DNA from: Pseudoalteromonas lipolytica
Lineage (GTDB): Bacteria; Pseudomonadota; Gammaproteobacteria; Enterobacterales; Alteromonadaceae
Direction: 5' to 3'
Assembly: GCF_900116435.1 (NCBI RefSeq)
Contig: NZ_FPAZ01000015.1
Span: 41,728 to 105,727, forward strand
DNA length: 64,000 bases
In this document: one piece after another, positions 27,310-36,651 of the stretch
How the letters are laid out: each line of letters begins with the position of its first letter
Numbering within the stretch: the first letter of the stretch is position 1
The notes under the pieces: model-generated
The model's database searches: none
Told to the model about the DNA's origin: nothing
Seen by the model: only the letters and a program-made list of their open reading frames with translations
Made by a program: the position numbers and the translations under genes

Positions 27310-28890
27310 TCAATTGCTTGGGTACTTGGTCCACTCTTGGCCATCTAATTGGATATAAGGCTGTCCTTTAATGTACATCATAACGGTATCTTGGTTTTCA
27401 GCGACTACCGGAGCACTTGGTAAATTATCAAGCACACGCTTAACAGGCACCGTACCCGCAAATACATCCAGTTTCATGGTGTTATTGATAAGTTCAGACA
27501 ACGAAAAATAGCTCATCGTCTGTTGTACATCATTCAAACCGCTGTGTTTAACATCAGGACCAATAAACTTCACGGCAGTGGGTACAGACACAATTGACGG
27601 GCTTGGGATTTCACGAAGACCTGCAAATTGTAGTTTATCACCCTCTAATGCTGCACCATGTTCAGGCACAACCATTAACAGTACATTGCGCCCTTCTCTT
27701 TCAAGCTGACTAATAAAGTCATCAATATCACTAAATAAATGCTGCTGGCGAATTGGATAACTCTTTAGGCTATTCATACGAGAGCGGCCCGCTAGCTGAT
27801 TACCATCATGCAAGCTAATCGTGTTGTAATAAAGCGCACGTGGCTGCTTGGTATTTTTATGACTCTCCAACCAATTACTTAAGATAGCGGCATCTGAATA
27901 AATAGGCTTTCCATCGAAACCATATTGCGCAGCTTGAAATTGACTAAAATCCAAATTAGGCACTGACACGCCACCGTATTGTTTGATCAAGCCAATAAAG
28001 TCATCAAAATGACCATCATGATTTAATGCCACGCTCGTGTTATAACCTAGCTGCGATAAGTTACTAAATAATTGACACTCTTTAGCTACAGGTTTAAACA
28101 GTTGGTCTTGAGGAGTTTGCCCACAACTCGCACGCAATAACCTTATTGCTGCAGGACCACTGTATGAGGTTGCTGAATTAAAATTACTAAACAAAATATC
28201 AAAGTTATCAAATAAATCACGCGGTCTCACATCAATGGCGTCCAGGTCCGCAGTGGCCAAAGAGCAAATATTAAGCACAACTACGTCAAAGGGTTGTCCA
28301 TTGAAGTTAGTCGGAAATTGGCTTTTTAGTTGAGTTTGTTGCTGATAAAAATCATCGAGTTGTTGATCAAACGTTTTTTGTGGTGACGAACTCGACACTG
28401 CGACAGGTACCTGTTTTTTCGTTGATTGATTATTCACAACCACAGGGGTTGAGAGTGTATCTGTTACTGTCGTCGCACTCAGCCAATAAACGTAAATAAA
28501 CCCGATCACTGAAATACTGGTGTAGCGTATCCATTTTACTGAATACCAATACACCACGACTAAAACAAACAGCCCCAGTAATATATCAACACTGATCACT
28601 CGCGTCGCAATCTCCACAAAGTAAGCAAAGCTGAAGTCTTGTACATTTTCAGCTTGTTTAGTTAAACGTGAAATGGGGGGGAGCCACGAATCGTGATACA
28701 AAAGTGCAGCCCCAACTACGACACTGATACTCTGTTTTAAATACGTTAACCATTTGATTTGAAATGACACGGCTAAAAAAGCAAAAAACGCTAAATTTGC
28801 GACGAGATCAAATGAAATATCACCACGACTATAAAGAAAAAACTTTACTAAAAAGTATAAGTTCCAAACACCTAATCCTGAAAGCCTCAC
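27310..28890 (-). CDS. bcsG: BcsG, cellulose phosphoethanolamine transferase
   Basis: A 526-residue inner-membrane enzyme that transfers phosphoethanolamine from phospholipid to nascent cellulose in the periplasm. Four to five N-terminal membrane helices (to about 155) precede the alkaline-phosphatase-type domain. It contains INICSL-like VLNICSLATADLDAI, the nucleophile region NFNSATSYSGPAAIRLLRASCGQT (Ser of TSYSGP) and VPEHGAALEGD, each close to E. coli BcsG. The start is GTG at 28890, overlapping the bcsF stop as GTGA, so translation is coupled. The modified polymer predicted is pEtN-cellulose. Confidence 0.93.
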   Translation of the reverse strand: MRLSGLGVWNLYFLVKFFLYSRGDISFDLVANLAFFAFLAVSFQIKWLTYLKQSISVVVGAALLYHDSWLPPISRLTKQAENVQDFSFAYFVEIATRVISVDILLGLFVLVVVYWYSVKWIRYTSISVIGFIYVYWLSATTVTDTLSTPVVVNNQSTKKQVPVAVSSSSPQKTFDQQLDDFYQQQTQLKSQFPTNFNGQPFDVVVLNICSLATADLDAIDVRPRDLFDNFDILFSNFNSATSYSGPAAIRLLRASCGQTPQDQLFKPVAKECQLFSNLSQLGYNTSVALNHDGHFDDFIGLIKQYGGVSVPNLDFSQFQAAQYGFDGKPIYSDAAILSNWLESHKNTKQPRALYYNTISLHDGNQLAGRSRMNSLKSYPIRQQHLFSDIDDFISQLEREGRNVLLMVVPEHGAALEGDKLQFAGLREIPSPSIVSVPTAVKFIGPDVKHSGLNDVQQTMSYFSLSELINNTMKLDVFAGTVPVKRVLDNLPSAPVVAENQDTVMMYIKGQPYIQLDGQEWTKYPSN

Positions 28891-29063
28891 TGAGAATCCT
28901 TTTTCTGTTTTTTGGGAGTATAGGGCGTTAATAACACATGCCTAAAAGTCAATGTACGGTAAATGCTTACTATTTTTTTAAACAGGATTTTACCTGTATT
29001 ACTAATCAAAACCCCCAATAATAAAGCGATAATAAAAGTAATAAAGAACTGATTTAAACTCAT
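28887..29063 (-). CDS. bcsF: BcsF, small membrane peptide of the cellulose system
   Basis: A 58-residue frame exactly filling the gap between bcsE and bcsG, read by hand: MSLNQFFITFIIALLLGVLI, followed by a basic tail ending KKQKKDSQ. One N-terminal transmembrane helix and a cytosolic basic tail match BcsF, which recruits BcsE to the membrane and helps BcsG. The ATG overlaps the bcsE stop (ATGA), and its own stop overlaps the bcsG GTG (GTGA). Its size, topology and position agree with E. coli BcsF (63 residues). Confidence 0.85.
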   Translation of the reverse strand: MSLNQFFITFIIALLLGVLISNTGKILFKKIVSIYRTLTFRHVLLTPYTPKKQKKDSQ

Positions 29064-30685
29064 ATTTGCTCACCTTTTAAAGTTACTTTTACGGGTTTAG
29101 AGATAGGCCTAATCACCTTTTTAAATTCAGGAGTCTCCTTATTCAATGAAGAAATATCAGCTGTTTTAGCATCAAAAACATAACTGACATTTTCTTTTAA
29201 TTGCTCGGTGTAATCAGGCACGTCAACATTGGTATACCTGCGCTGCAGATGACGGCATTCTTGCTGAATGTAGAAATGATCTGCAATCACATTTTTCGAC
29301 ATAAAAAAGTCGCTAATTTCAAGCTTAAATAAATGCTTAATCGCACTTTCTACGTCATGCTCACGACACGCATGTAAATACAGGTAAATATAATCGTCAG
29401 CAAAGCTAAAAATATCCCCTTCACGTTTTACATGAAACAAATGCAGCGGGTGTATTGCATCTATACGGGGTAAAAGTTGTAACATAACAAGCACCCCGCT
29501 AACACCTAAATTTGCAGCTGAGTCACTATGCTTAGCAACTTGTTCAACAAATTTATTTATCGGCAGGTACCCTTTAGTCAGTACGTTTTCACTGTATTTC
29601 AATACCTCATCAATTGAGTTAGGAAGTGGTCTTGAAAACTGGAATCCTTGGATTGATTGAATTTGTGATTGTAACCGCGAAGGCTCAGAGAAACTGTATA
29701 AAATAAGGTTCACGCCTAACGTTAAAAAGAGGCACTCATCTTGATGGCGAATAATGCCATCTACATTTTGAATGACTAGCTTTAACTTTCGACCACATTG
29801 TTTGCGAAGCGAAAAGCACTCACCTGCCAATGCAGACAAATCAGTGTAGCGCGTTACCGAAAACACTAATGTAGCAGCTTTTTTTGTAAGGCCTAGTTTA
29901 TACAGTGCATTATTATCTTCGACTATTTTATAAGACAGCGGTAACTTCGTCCCTTGCGGCAACGCATGTTTAACAAGCCATACCTCATCTTCATCTAATC
30001 CTTGTTGCGATGATGTTTGCTCATTCGACTCTTCTAAATGAGCATCAAAAACGCTCAATTGCCCCTGCAAAAGCTCACAATTTATAGAATGACCCGCAAT
30101 TACGCCATCTTTATGGCTCCAATAGTCATATTCTAAGGTACGAATTGAGGCTTCTTGAGTAATAAAAATTTGGCCATCAAAAAGCGTATTTAAAGCCAGA
30201 AACTGGCGCCTTACATCACTAATACGCGAGCCCGAAATCAAGAATATAACTGTTACGTTTTTAGCAATAGATAAATCACGGTAAAACCCGAGCTTTTTAG
30301 TTAATTGCGCTTCAGTAAGAGGTACTAGCAGCTCTGAATCCAAGTGTAAAATCAGTGTACTATTTCGAAGCTCTTTATATTGTTTTAATTCCTGAATCAC
30401 GCCGCGAGAGAAATGTAAGTTTTTTGCTAAATTTGCATCGTGATGTAAATGAAAAGGATGCAGCAAACCTTGCTCAAAAAGGCTAAATAATAGCGTGTTA
30501 TTTTCACTCTCAAAAAACACCTCAACGTGTTCGGAGAGCAGGAACACAGGGTCTTTATTACTAGCTAATAGGTGTCTTACTAACTCTAATAACTGATTGT
30601 CTAAAGATGCCAACAGTGCATAATTTGCACAACGCTTGAGCACTGAGTAAGCGTTTTGTAATCCTGTAATTTGTAAATGGGGCAC
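29060..30685 (-). CDS. bcsE: BcsE, cyclic-di-GMP-binding cellulose regulator
   Basis: A 541-residue cytosolic protein. The C-terminal GIL domain holds the RxGD signature as REGD at residues 421-424, within LHLFHVKREGDIFSFADD, the same place where E. coli BcsE binds cyclic di-GMP. The N-terminal two thirds correspond to the degenerate NTPase and receiver-like domains. It raises cellulose output by sitting on the synthase complex through BcsF and BcsR/Q. GTG start at 30685 with AAGGA 8 nt upstream. First gene of the bcsEFG operon, divergent from bcsR. Confidence 0.9.
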   Translation of the reverse strand: MPHLQITGLQNAYSVLKRCANYALLASLDNQLLELVRHLLASNKDPVFLLSEHVEVFFESENNTLLFSLFEQGLLHPFHLHHDANLAKNLHFSRGVIQELKQYKELRNSTLILHLDSELLVPLTEAQLTKKLGFYRDLSIAKNVTVIFLISGSRISDVRRQFLALNTLFDGQIFITQEASIRTLEYDYWSHKDGVIAGHSINCELLQGQLSVFDAHLEESNEQTSSQQGLDEDEVWLVKHALPQGTKLPLSYKIVEDNNALYKLGLTKKAATLVFSVTRYTDLSALAGECFSLRKQCGRKLKLVIQNVDGIIRHQDECLFLTLGVNLILYSFSEPSRLQSQIQSIQGFQFSRPLPNSIDEVLKYSENVLTKGYLPINKFVEQVAKHSDSAANLGVSGVLVMLQLLPRIDAIHPLHLFHVKREGDIFSFADDYIYLYLHACREHDVESAIKHLFKLEISDFFMSKNVIADHFYIQQECRHLQRRYTNVDVPDYTEQLKENVSYVFDAKTADISSLNKETPEFKKVIRPISKPVKVTLKGEQI

Positions 30686-30807
30686 CAGAAAATCCTTTTA
30701 AAAGATACTTTAGCACTAGTTTTAAGCGTTATTCTATATATAATGCGGCTTATGTCCATGTATCGTAGACAAATTAAATTCAGATTTTGCCGTTATAGGT
30801 CTATTAG
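30686..30807. promoter_or_regulatory. Divergent promoter region bcsE / bcsR
   Basis: A 122-bp region between the two arms of the cellulose locus. A perfect TATAAT at 30739-30744 is the likely -10 for the bcsRQABZC operon; no good -35 precedes it, suggesting activator dependence. A 60-nt untranslated leader would follow before bcsR. Confidence 0.45.
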
Positions 30808-31023
30808 ATGAATGACTTAGCATTAAAAAAATCAACTGTTTTAACAAAAAATGACATTGACAATTTATTACGCCAATTTGGCGGAAAAAATCAAGGTTAT
30901 ATTGAAATAGTCGACGTTGAAAAAAACCGTCAAACGATCGATAAATATCCTTTAATTAAAGATATCGCTTTATCTATTAAAGATACACAACAAGATAAAT
31001 TATTTAACAAAAGCACATACTAA
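30808..31023 (+). CDS. bcsR: BcsR, small cellulose-synthesis protein
   Basis: A 71-residue protein. The segment VDVEKNRQTIDKYPLIKDIA lines up with the Ser-Gln-Arg ... RWPLLAEFA segment of E. coli BcsR (62 residues). BcsR forms a complex with BcsQ that binds BcsE and is needed for cellulose secretion. It is the first gene of the operon, 3 nt before bcsQ. Start ATG 30808; a second in-frame alternative is absent nearby. Identification rests on the short motif plus the conserved bcsR-bcsQ order. Confidence 0.75.
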   Translation: MNDLALKKSTVLTKNDIDNLLRQFGGKNQGYIEIVDVEKNRQTIDKYPLIKDIALSIKDTQQDKLFNKSTY

Positions 31024-31026
31024 AGA

Positions 31027-31749
31027 ATGAAAAAGATTTTCGTGAAAGGGATAAAAGGAGGTACTGGAACCACATCGGTAGTGGCAAACCTTGCGTGTGC
31101 TTTAAGAAAATCACATGAAACAGTTTATGTAATAGATCTCGATCCTAAAAGCGACATAGGCTTACACCTAGGGCTTGCATGGGACCATTTACTAGGATGG
31201 AGTGATTACGCCGATTTTGCATCTGCCAGTGAGCAGTTCCATCAAGATAATGACGGCGTCACATTCTTACCTTACGGAAGTGGCTCAAACACAAAAAGCA
31301 GCTTTAAAGATATAATAAATCATTGCCAGCAACTTCATGACAGCGATGACGCGTGGTTCTTATTTGATTGCCCTGCACATATTAATGCACTTGAATACCC
31401 GCTTGACCCTGAAGATATTTTTCTTGAAGTCATCAATTGTGACGCCATATGCCATAGTTTGATGTATAAGCAACTGAATTTTTTAAAGCAGTCTGGTTCA
31501 TCGTGGCAGCACTACTTCTTGACTAATCGTTTTAATTCAGCGTCTGAATTAGAGTCTGACTTATTACAGCTATGGCAATCTGAATTGCCTCTTTTTGCGC
31601 CTTTATACATCAACAAAGACGAAGCTATCATGGAAGCAACCGCATTTCGTAATGTCGCGATTAATTGTGCTCCATACAGTGTTGCCAACGATGACTTTGA
31701 AACCTTAGCCGGTTGGCTCGTTAGTCGTGCAAACAATAATGAATCATAA
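31027..31749 (+). CDS. bcsQ: BcsQ, ParA/MinD-like ATPase of the cellulose system
   Basis: A 240-residue SIMIBI ATPase. The deviant Walker A KGGTGTTS, with Thr in place of the second Lys-Thr pair as in E. coli BcsQ (RGGVGTTT), precedes VIDLDPKSDIGLHLGL and the Walker B-like FLFDCPAH. It is required for polar localisation and assembly of the synthase and for cellulose production. Its end overlaps the bcsA start by 11 nt. Confidence 0.92.
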   Translation: MKKIFVKGIKGGTGTTSVVANLACALRKSHETVYVIDLDPKSDIGLHLGLAWDHLLGWSDYADFASASEQFHQDNDGVTFLPYGSGSNTKSSFKDIINHCQQLHDSDDAWFLFDCPAHINALEYPLDPEDIFLEVINCDAICHSLMYKQLNFLKQSGSSWQHYFLTNRFNSASELESDLLQLWQSELPLFAPLYINKDEAIMEATAFRNVAINCAPYSVANDDFETLAGWLVSRANNNES

Positions 31750-34405
31750 GCCAACAGCAATGAAATTACCTGAACGTATCATCAAAACCTGTTTAGGCTT
31801 CTTATTTACAAAGAAGATAACTCGTTTTGTGTTTTTTAAATTTCATGGCTACTTTAATCAGCATAAAATAAGCCTACTTGGGGCATTTATTCTGCCTTTT
31901 TTGGTGTTATTTTTATCCTTGTTTATAAAACTGGATAAAAACAGAAAAAACCTAATAAAACAAAAGTTAAAGTACTTTTATCCGCATGTAACGCGCCCCG
32001 TTGTCACACCCAGTAACTGTGTACGCATTGTATTGCAAAGTATTTATTTAGCCTTGTTCAACACCACAACAACATCACAGGCACAGATAAGCTATGAGCA
32101 GCGTAAAACATGGCGAAAAATAAAGCATTCACTCAGAATACTGCGCCTTGTCGACAAAAAATTAGTGCGTGCATTTAAGCGACTTTGGCTGTTTGCTAAA
32201 ACAAACCCATCAGCAGAATCTTACCAGCGTATTAGTAAAGCTGAAATTTGGAACAATCGCATACTGAAAATCGCGTTTTTCACCATACTCATTTTTGCTG
32301 TGGCAGTTTTTGTCACGGTGCCTTTCAGTATCGAAGCACAAGCGGTGTTCATTAGTTTACTGCTTATCGTTGCCTACTCGCTAAGGCGCGTTGAAGGACA
32401 GATGGCCACCATCACCATGATCACGCTGGCAGTCACAACATCAACACGTTATTTATGGTGGCGCTACACCGACACGCTTAACTGGGATGACCCCGTCGCA
32501 TTAGCGTTAGGTATTGGCTTATTATTAGCTGAAAGCTATGCGTGGCTGGTGCTTATTTTAGGCTTTTTTCAAACCATTAACCCACTAAAACGTAAGCCTT
32601 TACCACTTAATGAAGACACGTCAACGTGGCCAACCGTCGACATTTATATTCCGACTTACAATGAGCCATTAAGTGTCGTTAAACCTACCACTATTGCTGC
32701 CCAAAGCATCGACTGGCCTGCTGATAAGTTAAACATCTACATTTTAGATGATGGTAAGCGTCCTGAATTCGCTGAATTTGCAAGACAAATTGGGGTTGGC
32801 TACCTCACTCGCTCAGACAATAATCACGCTAAAGCGGGTAATATGAATCAGGCTATGAAAGTGACACAGGGCGAATATATCGCTATTTTTGACTGCGATC
32901 ACATCCCTGCCCGCTCTTTCTTACAAATGACTATGGGGCAATTTCTTAACGACAGCAAAGTGTGTCTAGTGCAGACTCCACATCACTTTTTCTCTGCGGA
33001 TCCATTTGAACGAAATTTAAAAAACCATCGAAAAATCCCGAATGAAAACATGCTGTTTTATGGCTTAATTCAAGACGGAAATGACATGTGGGACGCTACA
33101 TTTTTCTGTGGTTCGTGTGCTGTACTCAGGCGAAGTGCGCTTGAAGAAATAGGCGGTTTTGCCGTTGAAACCGTCACCGAAGATGCTCACACTGCATTAA
33201 GAATGCAGCGTGCAGGCTACAAAACCACCTATATCAATATTCCACAAGCTGCAGGGTTGGCTACTGATAGTTTATCGGCACATGTGGGTCAAAGAATTCG
33301 CTGGGCACGAGGGATGGCGCAAATTTTCCGCTTAGATAACCCTTTGTTTGGTAAAGGCCTGAATATTGCTCAACGACTCTGTTATCTCAATGCAATGTTA
33401 CACTTTTTATCTGGTATCCCTCGCATTGTCTTTTTAACGGCCCCGCTTGCACTAATTTACTTCAATGCACAAATTATCTATGCGCCTTTTGTGGCTATTT
33501 TCTTATATATAGTGCCAACATTATTGCAGGTAAAAATTACTAACTCTCGTATTCAAGGTAAGTATCGTTACTCTTTTTGGGGGGAGGTCTATGAGTCTGT
33601 TCTTGCGTGGTATATTTTAAAGCCCACCACAGTTGCGTTAATTAACCCTAATAAAGGAAAGTTTAATGTGACCGAAAAAGGGGGATTAAACGACACCGAT
33701 CATTACGACTGGACTATTTCAAGGCCTTACATCATCCTTTTACTTATCAATGTTATCGGCATGACCTATGGCGTATTCAGACTCTTTTTTGGTGATACAT
33801 CACAGATAGGTGTGTTAATTATCAGTATGTTATGGGCAAGCTACAACGTTATAATTCTGGGTGCTGCGGTTGCCGTTGCAGCTGAAGCAAAACAAGTACG
33901 TAGCTCACACCGAATTAAAGCTAACTTCCCTGCTGCAATTAGATTAGCCAACGGACACACGATAAAGGTCAAAATCACCGATTACTCTGATAACGGCGTC
34001 GGGCTTGAAACAGAACATAGCCACCTGTGCCGTGTAAACGATAAAGTTGAACTACTAATGAGTCGAGGATTTAAGCAGTATTCATTTGCCACCTACATTT
34101 GCAACACACGCGACAAACAATTGGGCTTAACGCTTCGTGATCTAGATTTAGAAAAACAAAAAGCGTTTATTCAATGCACCTTCTCTCGTGCAGATGCCTG
34201 GCTTGATTGGCAAGAAAACTTTAAACACGATAAACCGTCATACAGTTTTTCAAATGTATTTTACACCAGCCTTCGAGGCTTTAAGAACTTGATTTTCCAC
34301 GCTCCAAATGAATTAAGACCCGTCATTGTATTTGTATCGCAGGTCTTATATTTTGTGGCCTCGTTATTACCTAAAAAACCAACAAAAGCGTTTAAACCAT
34401 CATGA
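31739..34405 (+). CDS. bcsA: BcsA, cellulose synthase catalytic subunit (UDP-forming)
   Basis: An 888-residue polytopic GT2 enzyme polymerising UDP-glucose into beta-1,4-glucan. Visible are YILDDGKRPEF and FDCDHIPARSF (substrate and metal Asp), the TEDAHTA catalytic base, QRIRWARGM (acceptor Gln-Arg-Trp), two sets of membrane helices, and a C-terminal PilZ domain with RSSHR and DYSDNG for cyclic-di-GMP binding. It closely matches E. coli BcsA throughout. ATG 31739, inside the bcsQ end, is preferred over the in-frame GTG at 31727; the next ATG at 31760 is also possible. The stop overlaps the bcsB start. Confidence 0.95.
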   Translation: MNHKPTAMKLPERIIKTCLGFLFTKKITRFVFFKFHGYFNQHKISLLGAFILPFLVLFLSLFIKLDKNRKNLIKQKLKYFYPHVTRPVVTPSNCVRIVLQSIYLALFNTTTTSQAQISYEQRKTWRKIKHSLRILRLVDKKLVRAFKRLWLFAKTNPSAESYQRISKAEIWNNRILKIAFFTILIFAVAVFVTVPFSIEAQAVFISLLLIVAYSLRRVEGQMATITMITLAVTTSTRYLWWRYTDTLNWDDPVALALGIGLLLAESYAWLVLILGFFQTINPLKRKPLPLNEDTSTWPTVDIYIPTYNEPLSVVKPTTIAAQSIDWPADKLNIYILDDGKRPEFAEFARQIGVGYLTRSDNNHAKAGNMNQAMKVTQGEYIAIFDCDHIPARSFLQMTMGQFLNDSKVCLVQTPHHFFSADPFERNLKNHRKIPNENMLFYGLIQDGNDMWDATFFCGSCAVLRRSALEEIGGFAVETVTEDAHTALRMQRAGYKTTYINIPQAAGLATDSLSAHVGQRIRWARGMAQIFRLDNPLFGKGLNIAQRLCYLNAMLHFLSGIPRIVFLTAPLALIYFNAQIIYAPFVAIFLYIVPTLLQVKITNSRIQGKYRYSFWGEVYESVLAWYILKPTTVALINPNKGKFNVTEKGGLNDTDHYDWTISRPYIILLLINVIGMTYGVFRLFFGDTSQIGVLIISMLWASYNVIILGAAVAVAAEAKQVRSSHRIKANFPAAIRLANGHTIKVKITDYSDNGVGLETEHSHLCRVNDKVELLMSRGFKQYSFATYICNTRDKQLGLTLRDLDLEKQKAFIQCTFSRADAWLDWQENFKHDKPSYSFSNVFYTSLRGFKNLIFHAPNELRPVIVFVSQVLYFVASLLPKKPTKAFKPS

Positions 34406-36651
34406 TGAAATCACTATTAACCTTGTTATTAGCAGTTGGCACTCTCAGTTTATCTGGCTGGGCTATGAGCGCAGAGCCACTCCCTGATAAATCTATTTTT
34501 GATGATGGTTACCCTGAAAGTGCCCCTGTCGAAAGTTTAACGCTCAGTTTTGAACAGTTAGGGCTTAGTAAGTTTAAACTCGATGGCGTGAGTAGTAATA
34601 CACGTGTTGAGTTTACCAATCGTTTAGACAGGCTCGGGAAAAAGTTAACGCTTAACTTTTCATATACTTACTCACCTTCTTTAATAGGCCGAGTCTCGCA
34701 TCTAAAAATATTTTTCAATGAAAACTTAGTCACTGTATTACCTATTGACGATAAAAATACGGTACTCGGCAGTGTAACCGAGCACAGTGTTGCGCTTAAT
34801 CCCAAGCTAATTAAAGATTTTAACCAAGTGCGTTTTGAACTCATCGGTTACTACGATTTAGTGTGCCAAGACGATTACAGTAAAACAATTTGGGCAGAAA
34901 TTGGCAAAAGTAGTCATATCAGCATTGAGAGCCAATCACTTGCACTTGAAAGTTTACTTGAGTATTTCCCGGCGCCGTTTTTTGACTCGCGTGATTACAC
35001 CAAGCTGACATTGCCATTTATTTTTTCTTCGCAACCCGATGAGCCAACACTGGAAGCTGCCGCTGCACTATCAAGTTTTTTTGGTGCGCAAGCGAAATGG
35101 CGTAAAGCGCAGTTTCCTGTCCATATCAATAGTACGCCCACTGAACATAGCGTGGTGTTTGCAACCAATGATAATAAGCCTGACTTTTTACTAAATTATC
35201 CCGATGTCGATAAGCCAACAATCGAAATCATCAGCAGCCCGACACATCGCTATGCAAAAGTTTTATTAGTGTTAGGCAAAAACACAGAGCAATTAAAAGA
35301 GGCAGTTGTTGGATTAGTGTTTGGCTATAAAGTCATGACAGGTCGAAGCGCCACCGTTGACGCAATTGCCAGCCTGCCTTTAAGAAAAGCTTACGATGCG
35401 CCGCTGTGGGTTCGTTCAGACCGTGCTGTGAGTTTTGATGAATTTATCGAATACCCGACCCAATTACAATCACAAGGCTTTCGTGGACAACCTGTCCGTT
35501 TAGACTTACGCTTTGCGCCCGACTTATTTACATGGCGCGAAAATGGCATTCCCATTACGCTAAACTACCGCAATACCCCTGTTGAGCATGGCATGTTGTC
35601 GCGCTTAAATATGCTTATAAATGGCAAATTTGTAGATGGTTTTATTCTTGAGAACGACCATGGTAAAACCATTACTACGCAAACCTTACTGCCGCTATTA
35701 TCAGACATAAACCCGAGCCAATCACGCCAAGATTTTGAGCTAACAGGGCTTGATTTAACCACTAACAATCAACTCACTTATGACTTTAACTTTGCCGTTG
35801 TAAAAACAGGCGAATGCAGTGCGATTCCTGCCGGTGGCGAATTTGGTGCTATCGATGGCAGCTCTACAATTGATGTGAGTAACTTCCATCACTATATTGC
35901 TTTACCCAATTTACGAGCATTTGCGAGTGGCGGTTTCCCCTTTACGAAATATGCCGATTTACATCAAAGCACTTTAGTGATGGAGGCTAATAGCTCTACA
36001 AATGCGATTAGCTTACTGCTGAATTTTACAGGCCATTTAGGGGCGATTACCGGTTATCCTGCTCATCGTTTGAGTATTCAATTTCCAAGTAGTCAGCTAG
36101 ATTTTGCTGACAAAGATATTGTCATTATTGGTAAACCAGATTCATTTTTAAGCTCGGTCGCCGAAAACAGCTCTCTCAGTGTATTGATTGATAATAATCA
36201 ACGTATTGTCGATCAAGCTATTTATAATGGTGCTTATGACAGTACCGATGCCGAAAAAATTAAAGTCAATATACGGAGTTTGGGCCGTTTAGCCATTATA
36301 TCTGGTTTCCAATCGCCTTTTGATTCTGACCGCTCAGTAGTGTCTTTAATTGCCACTAACGACAATGCTTACTCATTGCTTACAGATGCACTATTAGATA
36401 ACGCGAAAACATCACAAATAATGGGTAGCTCTGCAATTATTAATAACCAAGGCATTAAAACCATAAAAACCGATGACCAGTATTTTGTTGGCCACGTGCC
36501 AATCCACACGCTAATTTGGTTCCATTTTTCAGACCAACCTTTGTTGTTGGCTATTTTATCAATTCTTACCCTACTGCTCATTTCATTTATGTTATGGCGA
36601 CTATTAATGTTGTTAACAAAGAAACGTTTATCTGAAGGAGATATAGCATAA
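34402..36651 (+). CDS. bcsB: BcsB, periplasmic cellulose synthase subunit
   Basis: A 749-residue protein with a signal peptide (cut near AMSA), alternating carbohydrate-binding-like and flavodoxin-like periplasmic domains, and a single C-terminal membrane anchor (about 722-742: LAILSILTLLLISFMLWRLL region). BcsB guides the glucan through the periplasm and its tail helix is needed for BcsA activity. The start is ATGATGA, overlapping the bcsA stop; the stop shares one base with bcsZ. Confidence 0.92.
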   Translation: MMKSLLTLLLAVGTLSLSGWAMSAEPLPDKSIFDDGYPESAPVESLTLSFEQLGLSKFKLDGVSSNTRVEFTNRLDRLGKKLTLNFSYTYSPSLIGRVSHLKIFFNENLVTVLPIDDKNTVLGSVTEHSVALNPKLIKDFNQVRFELIGYYDLVCQDDYSKTIWAEIGKSSHISIESQSLALESLLEYFPAPFFDSRDYTKLTLPFIFSSQPDEPTLEAAAALSSFFGAQAKWRKAQFPVHINSTPTEHSVVFATNDNKPDFLLNYPDVDKPTIEIISSPTHRYAKVLLVLGKNTEQLKEAVVGLVFGYKVMTGRSATVDAIASLPLRKAYDAPLWVRSDRAVSFDEFIEYPTQLQSQGFRGQPVRLDLRFAPDLFTWRENGIPITLNYRNTPVEHGMLSRLNMLINGKFVDGFILENDHGKTITTQTLLPLLSDINPSQSRQDFELTGLDLTTNNQLTYDFNFAVVKTGECSAIPAGGEFGAIDGSSTIDVSNFHHYIALPNLRAFASGGFPFTKYADLHQSTLVMEANSSTNAISLLLNFTGHLGAITGYPAHRLSIQFPSSQLDFADKDIVIIGKPDSFLSSVAENSSLSVLIDNNQRIVDQAIYNGAYDSTDAEKIKVNIRSLGRLAIISGFQSPFDSDRSVVSLIATNDNAYSLLTDALLDNAKTSQIMGSSAIINNQGIKTIKTDDQYFVGHVPIHTLIWFHFSDQPLLLAILSILTLLLISFMLWRLLMLLTKKRLSEGDIA

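Noticed and set aside
31727..31738. GTG start 12 nt upstream of the chosen bcsA start
   Set aside because: ATG 31739 is a better codon at the usual overlap distance; the extra four residues have no match in other BcsA proteins.
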